From: Planctomycetaceae bacterium
GTDB taxonomy: Bacteria > Planctomycetota > Planctomycetia > Pirellulales > Thermoguttaceae
NCBI GenBank assembly: GCA_031268995.1
Contig: JAIRWK010000131.1
Location: 1-42,447, forward strand
Direction of reading: 5' to 3'
Length of the DNA: 42,447 nt
A model generated the notes under the pieces. The model had not been told where the DNA came from. It did no database searches and saw nothing but the letters and a program-made list of their open reading frames with translations. Shown here piece by piece: positions 41,668-42,447 of the stretch. Numbering within the stretch: the first letter of the stretch is position 1; each line of letters begins with the position of its first letter. Position numbers and translations under genes: made by a program.

Positions 41668-42303
41668 TTGTTGTTGAGCTTAGTTCTGGGACGGAGTGAA
41701 GGTTTTCGTGGTTTGGTGTCGACACAACCCGTTGTCGATGTTGGCGAAGTTCGGCAGGGCATAGCAAAGGGTGAGTTTGAAGTTATCAACACCTCTGACA
41801 AAAAGGTTACGATACTTACCGTTGTCAAGACGTGTCGTTGTACGGATATTGCTCTTTCGAATAGTGATGTTTTACCCAACCAAAAAACCAAAATTTCGTT
41901 GCATTGGGATACGAGAGCAATGCGGGGGAAGCAATCGAATATGGTTACGTTGATCTATTCGATTGCTGGTGATGACAGAAAATATTCGTTAGAGTTGTTT
42001 GTACGGGGTGATGTTATGCCGTCGTATTATGTTATTCCGGATGTTCTCGAATTTTCACGAAAAAAAGATGTTGTTAAGAATGTAAGGTTAGTTTCCCACG
42101 ATGTAAAGTTACCGATTAAGATCAATTGCGTGACTTGTTCGTTTCAGGGGTTTGATGTTGAAAAATTGAGTGACCACGAGGTGTCGATTTCGTTCGCGTA
42201 CGAAAAATGGAAGGACGATACTGGAATTGTACCTTTTTTTGGGATCGAGACAGATTGTGAAACTGAAAAGCATATTAATGTCCCGATTATTTTACTGGAT
42301 TGA
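41668..42303 (+). CDS. DUF1573-domain envelope protein
   Basis: 211 residues from the first usual start (TTG at 41668, one of three TTG codons). The domain (PVVDVGEVRQGIAKGEFEVI, NTSDKKVTILTVVKTCRCT) matches DUF1573, an Ig-like fold with the F-x-N-x-G/S core and a CxC pair, common in Bacteroidetes and planctomycetes. The frame stays open upstream to 41581 and includes a plausible membrane segment (FFLAVSVLSGVAAVVLLLSL), so the true protein probably begins near 41581 (ATT SHTTDKKLKFG) with a non-standard start, or a start codon is lost. Two Cys pairs (CRCTD and CVTC). Function unknown. Confidence 0.75.
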   Translation: MLLSLVLGRSEGFRGLVSTQPVVDVGEVRQGIAKGEFEVINTSDKKVTILTVVKTCRCTDIALSNSDVLPNQKTKISLHWDTRAMRGKQSNMVTLIYSIAGDDRKYSLELFVRGDVMPSYYVIPDVLEFSRKKDVVKNVRLVSHDVKLPIKINCVTCSFQGFDVEKLSDHEVSISFAYEKWKDDTGIVPFFGIETDCETEKHINVPIILLD

Positions 42304-42358
42304 AGTGATGGATGCGTTATCCATTACGATTGTTTAAAAGTTTAGAAGGAGAAAGATT

Positions 42359-42447
42359 ATGATTTCGAAAATGACGAGAGTGTTATTTGTTTGCTTATTT
42401 GCCATTTCGGTACACTGTTTAGCAAGCCTATCTATGGGTGCAGCGTG
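42359..42447 (+). CDS. Start of a secreted protein, cut by the window edge
   Basis: ATG at 42359 after an excellent AGAAGGAG. Only 29 residues are seen (MISKMTRVLFVCLFAISVHC, then LASLSMGAA), which look like a signal peptide. It lies 55 bp after the DUF1573 gene in the same direction, so the two may share an operon. No family can be given. Confidence 0.7.
   Translation, partial: MISKMTRVLFVCLFAISVHCLASLSMGAA

Overview
The window looks like chromosomal DNA from a planctomycete or close PVC-group relative with a fairly AT-rich genome (judged by eye, not computed). The pointers are a DUF1559 pseudopilin with the N-terminal methylation motif and H-X9-DG signature, a signal-peptide protein of the His/Trp/Tyr-rich type found in that phylum, a secreted DUF11/CARDB-like repeat protein, a Wza-like lipoprotein, a DUF1573 protein, and a dnaA that stands alone. 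About 20 genes are intact. Nearly all stand alone, separated by 100-900 bp spacers, so one gene per transcription unit seems to be the rule. Strong Shine-Dalgarno sites precede some genes (2199-3467, 20918-21850, 31760-33499, gap, 42359) and are missing from others (nadK, pdxJ, dnaA, pilT, mod).

Layout. 1-546 broken IS630-type transposase; 975-1808 nadK; 2199-3467 FadL-type barrel; 4185-5876 secreted low-complexity protein with a structured leader; 6072-7454 HlyD-type adaptor; 7558-12513 giant autotransporter; 13194-14351 Tat-exported PHP protein; 14845-16521 dnaA; 17300-18019 pdxJ; 18256-19191 cytoplasmic PHP phosphoesterase; 19706-20011 small PHA-system-like protein; 20918-21850 DUF1559 pseudopilin; 22129-24762 clpC; 25451-26557 polysaccharide-export lipoprotein; 27134-29779 DUF11-type protein; 29906-31243 xseA; 31760-33499 membrane-anchored protein of unknown role; 33751-35793 type III-like DNA methyltransferase without a restriction partner; 35983-37302 secreted metallophosphoesterase; 37334-37406 tRNA-Ala(GGC); 37872-39020 pilT-like ATPase; 39312-39848 CheX-like protein; 40108-41124 gap; 41668-42303 DUF1573 protein; 42359 onward the start of a secreted protein. 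Housekeeping genes (nadK, dnaA, pdxJ, clpC, xseA, gap) are interleaved with envelope and surface genes. PilT and the CheX-like protein may belong to a common motility system.

The striking part is the intergenic DNA. It is a mosaic of at least six families of palindromic repeats, called A-F here, plus a 21-bp tandem hairpin array G. Family A is about 105-125 bp, has roughly 20 copies or fragments, starts with TATAC, ends with GTATA and has 13-bp imperfect terminal inverted repeats. Family E has about 26-bp terminal inverted repeats and its outer bases resemble those of A. One E copy is nested inside another repeat at a TA, and an apparently uninterrupted version of that site is 18 kb away. This fits TA-targeting (IS630/Tc1-like) miniature elements, and the only transposase seen is a damaged IS630-type gene. 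Families B, C, D and E share one design: two inverted arms, each made of an imperfect 10-12 bp motif repeated in tandem. Several A copies end within 5-15 bp of a start codon and so form the 5' leader of the gene. I regard this layered repeat system, and the two 21-bp hairpin arrays, as the best candidates for something undescribed.
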